This document shows positions 15,991 through 16,081 of a stretch of 16,081 nt of DNA, one piece after another. The position numbers and the translations under genes were made by a program. Positions within the stretch are counted from its first letter, which is position 1. Each line of letters begins with the position of its first letter. The DNA is from Agrobacterium fabrum. GTDB lineage: Bacteria > Pseudomonadota > Alphaproteobacteria > Rhizobiales > Rhizobiaceae. The stretch spans positions 1 to 16,081 of the forward strand of contig QFOL01000063.1 in the NCBI GenBank assembly GCA_003241215.1. The letters are read 5' to 3'. Below the pieces are notes generated by a model. The model did not search any database. It saw nothing but the letters and a program-made list of their open reading frames with translations, and had not been told where the DNA came from.

Positions 15991-16081
15991 GTCTTTCACC
16001 TTTCACAAGGCAAAAGAAAATCGCTCACCGAAAAATTCGATGCCAAGACTCTTGACTATGATTCGCGGAAATGAGATTCTT
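15991..16081. promoter_or_regulatory. repC leader and likely start of the counter-transcribed RNA region
   Basis: In repABC operons the repB-repC gap encodes a small antisense RNA, transcribed opposite to repC, which limits RepC synthesis. Only about 90 bases are visible. On the plus strand TTGACT (16052-16057) with GATTCT (16075-16080) gives a 17-base spacer and could be that RNA's promoter. The -10 match is poor and the RNA body would lie off the window. On the repC strand the ribosome site lies in a tandem GTGAAAG repeat that can form a small CCTT/AAGG hairpin. Confidence 0.4.

Noticed and set aside
1..16081. tRNA, rRNA, CRISPR arrays, insertion sequences
   Set aside because: No repeat-spacer pattern, no transposase, no terminal inverted repeats and no tRNA-like cloverleaf were seen by eye. 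A covariance-model scan would be needed to exclude small RNAs.

Overview
The window is GC-rich and densely coding. It reads as an alphaproteobacterium of the Rhizobiales, most likely Agrobacterium or a close relative. Three things point there: a repABC-type repC gene at the right edge, an Irr-type iron control element, and the rhizobial style of the genes. A repC gene marks a secondary replicon, either a chromid (such as the agrobacterial linear chromosome) or a megaplasmid. The species assignment is inference from protein style and not a database match.

Left part (1-6507): a divergent intergenic region with a GntR/FadR-type operator-like palindrome, then a tight five-gene plus-strand operon: an NRAMP-superfamily transporter (YcsG-like), pxpA, a DUF1445/YcsI protein, a fused PxpB-PxpC (KipI-KipA) protein, and a biotin carboxylase with its own C-terminal biotinyl domain. 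The set corresponds to the Bacillus ycsFGI-kipIA cluster and the 5-oxoprolinase system PxpABC, with biotin enzymes added. The likely role is uptake and ATP-dependent opening of 5-oxoproline or a related lactam. The transporter lacks the NRAMP metal ligands. The fused PxpBC together with the BC-BCCP protein amounts to a split urea-carboxylase-like enzyme. This is the best candidate here for a system whose chemistry is not settled.

Middle part (6508-8709): a cytoplasmic GH13 alpha-amylase, convergent with soxR. SoxR has all four iron-sulfur cysteines, and a textbook SoxR box lies in its own promoter. A strong terminator (stem, UUCG loop, T-tract) closes the next minus-strand gene.

8735-12480: a TonB-dependent outer-membrane receptor of the FepA/CirA type is divergent from an unusual protein that joins a LysR-type helix-turn-helix to a TrpD2/YbiB-like phosphoribosyltransferase fold. 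A near-perfect Irr box sits between them, so one or both are probably iron-controlled.

12468-14715: an LtrA-family membrane protein, a 94-residue secreted protein of unknown function, a possible 70-residue protein, and about 440 bases without a convincing gene.

14716-16081: repC on the minus strand, with an AT-rich, palindrome-containing segment inside it that fits the replication origin of repABC replicons. Upstream is the start of the repB-repC intergenic region, where a counter-transcribed RNA is expected. repB and repA should lie just beyond the right end.
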